Source of the DNA: Phellopilus nigrolimitatus
Lineage: Eukaryota > Basidiomycota > Agaricomycetes > Hymenochaetales > Hymenochaetaceae
Reading direction: 5' to 3'
Assembly: GCA_021029095.1 (NCBI GenBank)
Contig: JAJOHG010000050.1
Coordinates: 124,001 to 188,000 of the forward strand
DNA length: 64,000 nt
Made by a program: the position numbers and the translations under genes. Under the pieces are notes generated by a model. The model saw only the letters and a list, made by a program, of their open reading frames with translations. It was not told the DNA's origin and did not search any database. Positions 63,420 through 64,000 of the stretch are shown piece after piece; position 1 is the first letter of the stretch, and every line of letters starts with the position of its first letter.

Positions 63420-64000
63420 ACCTGGTCGAACTGGTCATCGGAGACGCCGCCGCAGAACACGATGATGTATTCTTGGAGCGATATAATATTCATTAAGCCG
63501 CTCGATCATCATGGTCTTGACGTCCGTGATCATCTGGTGTTCGAAATCTCAGCGTGAAAGACAAGAATAAAAAGGTTGTAAAACTCGCCTCTTTGCTGTG
63601 TTCCTGGAGGCCTAGACTTGCGAGATAGCGCATAAGCTCCTCATCGCAGCTCGCCACAACAGCGGCGATCGACGGAGTCCCTTTTACGTGGCCAACGCCA
63701 AGGTGTGTCACACCCATTCCGATGAGCATGATGTTCTTCAGCCAACGCATGGAGCTTGCATGGAGTTGATGATTGACACCTCCAAGTTTCGTGTTGACCT
63801 TGAGGGCGATATTCGAGAGGTATCCATCCCAACCCTTTTCTAACGTTCACCATTTGCATGCAGACGGTCGTGATCCCGAGTTTAGAGTCGCACAGCTTCT
63901 TCAGACCCGGGTAGATTTCATTGTAGGATACGAAAACAAACATGATGTTCGGGTGCCCAGGACGCGTCTTAATCTCATTCTCGATCGCGTTGATCGCTGC
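63420..64000 (-). pseudogene. Argonaute relic C (MID-PIWI), continues past the window
   Basis: From the window edge down: MID (INAIENEIKTRPGHPNIMFV, FVSYNEIYPGLKKLCDSKLG, ITTVCMQMVNVRK), then PIWI (YLSNIALKVNTKLGGVNHQL with HASSMRWLKNIMLIGMGVTH, LGVGHVKGTPSIAAVVASCD, LASLGLQEHSKE, MITDVKTMMIERL and LQEYIIVFCGGVSDDQFDQ). In active Argonautes the two Asp positions read GMDVTHPG and RDGVS; here they read GMGVTHLG and CGGVS. Similarity stops after DDQFDQ, next to a repeat end, so the last third of PIWI is missing. Frame is lost twice (near 63,840 and 63,580). It is more closely related to relics A and B than expected of distinct Argonaute classes. Confidence 0.88.

Noticed and set aside
1..64000. 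tRNA, rRNA or retrotransposon genes
   Set aside because: I saw no tRNA cloverleaf with A and B boxes, no rRNA similarity, and no reverse transcriptase or integrase motif. All mobile DNA recognised here is of DNA-transposon or Helitron-like type.

Overview
The window is nuclear DNA from a basidiomycete fungus, most likely an Agaricomycete mushroom. The reasons are short introns of about 45-80 nt with GT..AG ends and CTRAY branch sites, GC-rich codon use, and recognisable basidiomycete forms of Argonaute, KIN1, SPF30, BRF1, RPN2, SEC24, PMA1, an SFP1-like zinc finger protein and a TET/JBP-like dioxygenase. Nothing bacterial is present, and I found no retroelement, tRNA, rRNA or CRISPR array.

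Layout. 0.4-1.8 kb: a Pro/Gln-rich gene. 3.6-3.9 kb: a broken piece of a KIN1-type kinase. 4.6-6.2 kb: Argonaute relic A (minus). 8.5-10.7 kb: a palindromic DNA element, then a GT69 glycosyltransferase relic. 11.2-12.6 kb: a Helitron-like insert carrying pieces of PMA1 and SEC24. 12.8-14.6 kb: a gene split by a pogo-type MITE. 15.3-16.0 kb: a foldback element. 16.5-18.5 kb: a damaged SFP1-like zinc finger gene. 19.6-20.1 kb: an intact AT-hook gene. 20.2-25.0 kb: four DNA transposons in a row, the last a 2.8-kb pogo element sitting inside the first exon of a host gene that continues to 26.3 kb. 28.4-31.7 kb: methyltransferase, RIO2-like and SPF30 relics. 32-35.8 kb: a bed of Helitron-like ends and MITEs. 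36.1-37.5 kb: an intact five-exon gene, a paralogue of the one split at 13 kb. 38.8-45.6 kb: a JmjC-like gene and a TET/JBP-like gene in tandem (minus). 46.1-49.9 kb: a 3.8-kb TIR element that carries an RPN2 pseudogene. 50.4-52.6 kb: stacked foldbacks and MITEs. 53.4-57.2 kb: a BRF1 relic joined to Argonaute relic B. 57.7-58.8 kb: a PAN1-like relic. 59.8-61.7 kb: a bZIP-like gene with a triplicated basic region. 61.9-63.4 kb: MITEs. 63.4-64 kb: Argonaute relic C, running off the window.

How it fits together. This looks like a transposon-rich accessory region. Most recognisable housekeeping genes are truncated, frameshifted or stopped, and several pieces lie inside mobile elements, so capture and copying is a likely source. 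Genes that look intact are the one at 36-37 kb, the AT-hook gene and probably the two dioxygenase-fold genes. The mix of silencing-related relics (three Argonautes) with a possible 5-methylcytosine dioxygenase and a JmjC gene is suggestive of genome-defence turnover, but that link is inference. Splice sites were read by eye. Frameshifts in relics could in part be assembly errors, although they coincide with truncation and premature stops.
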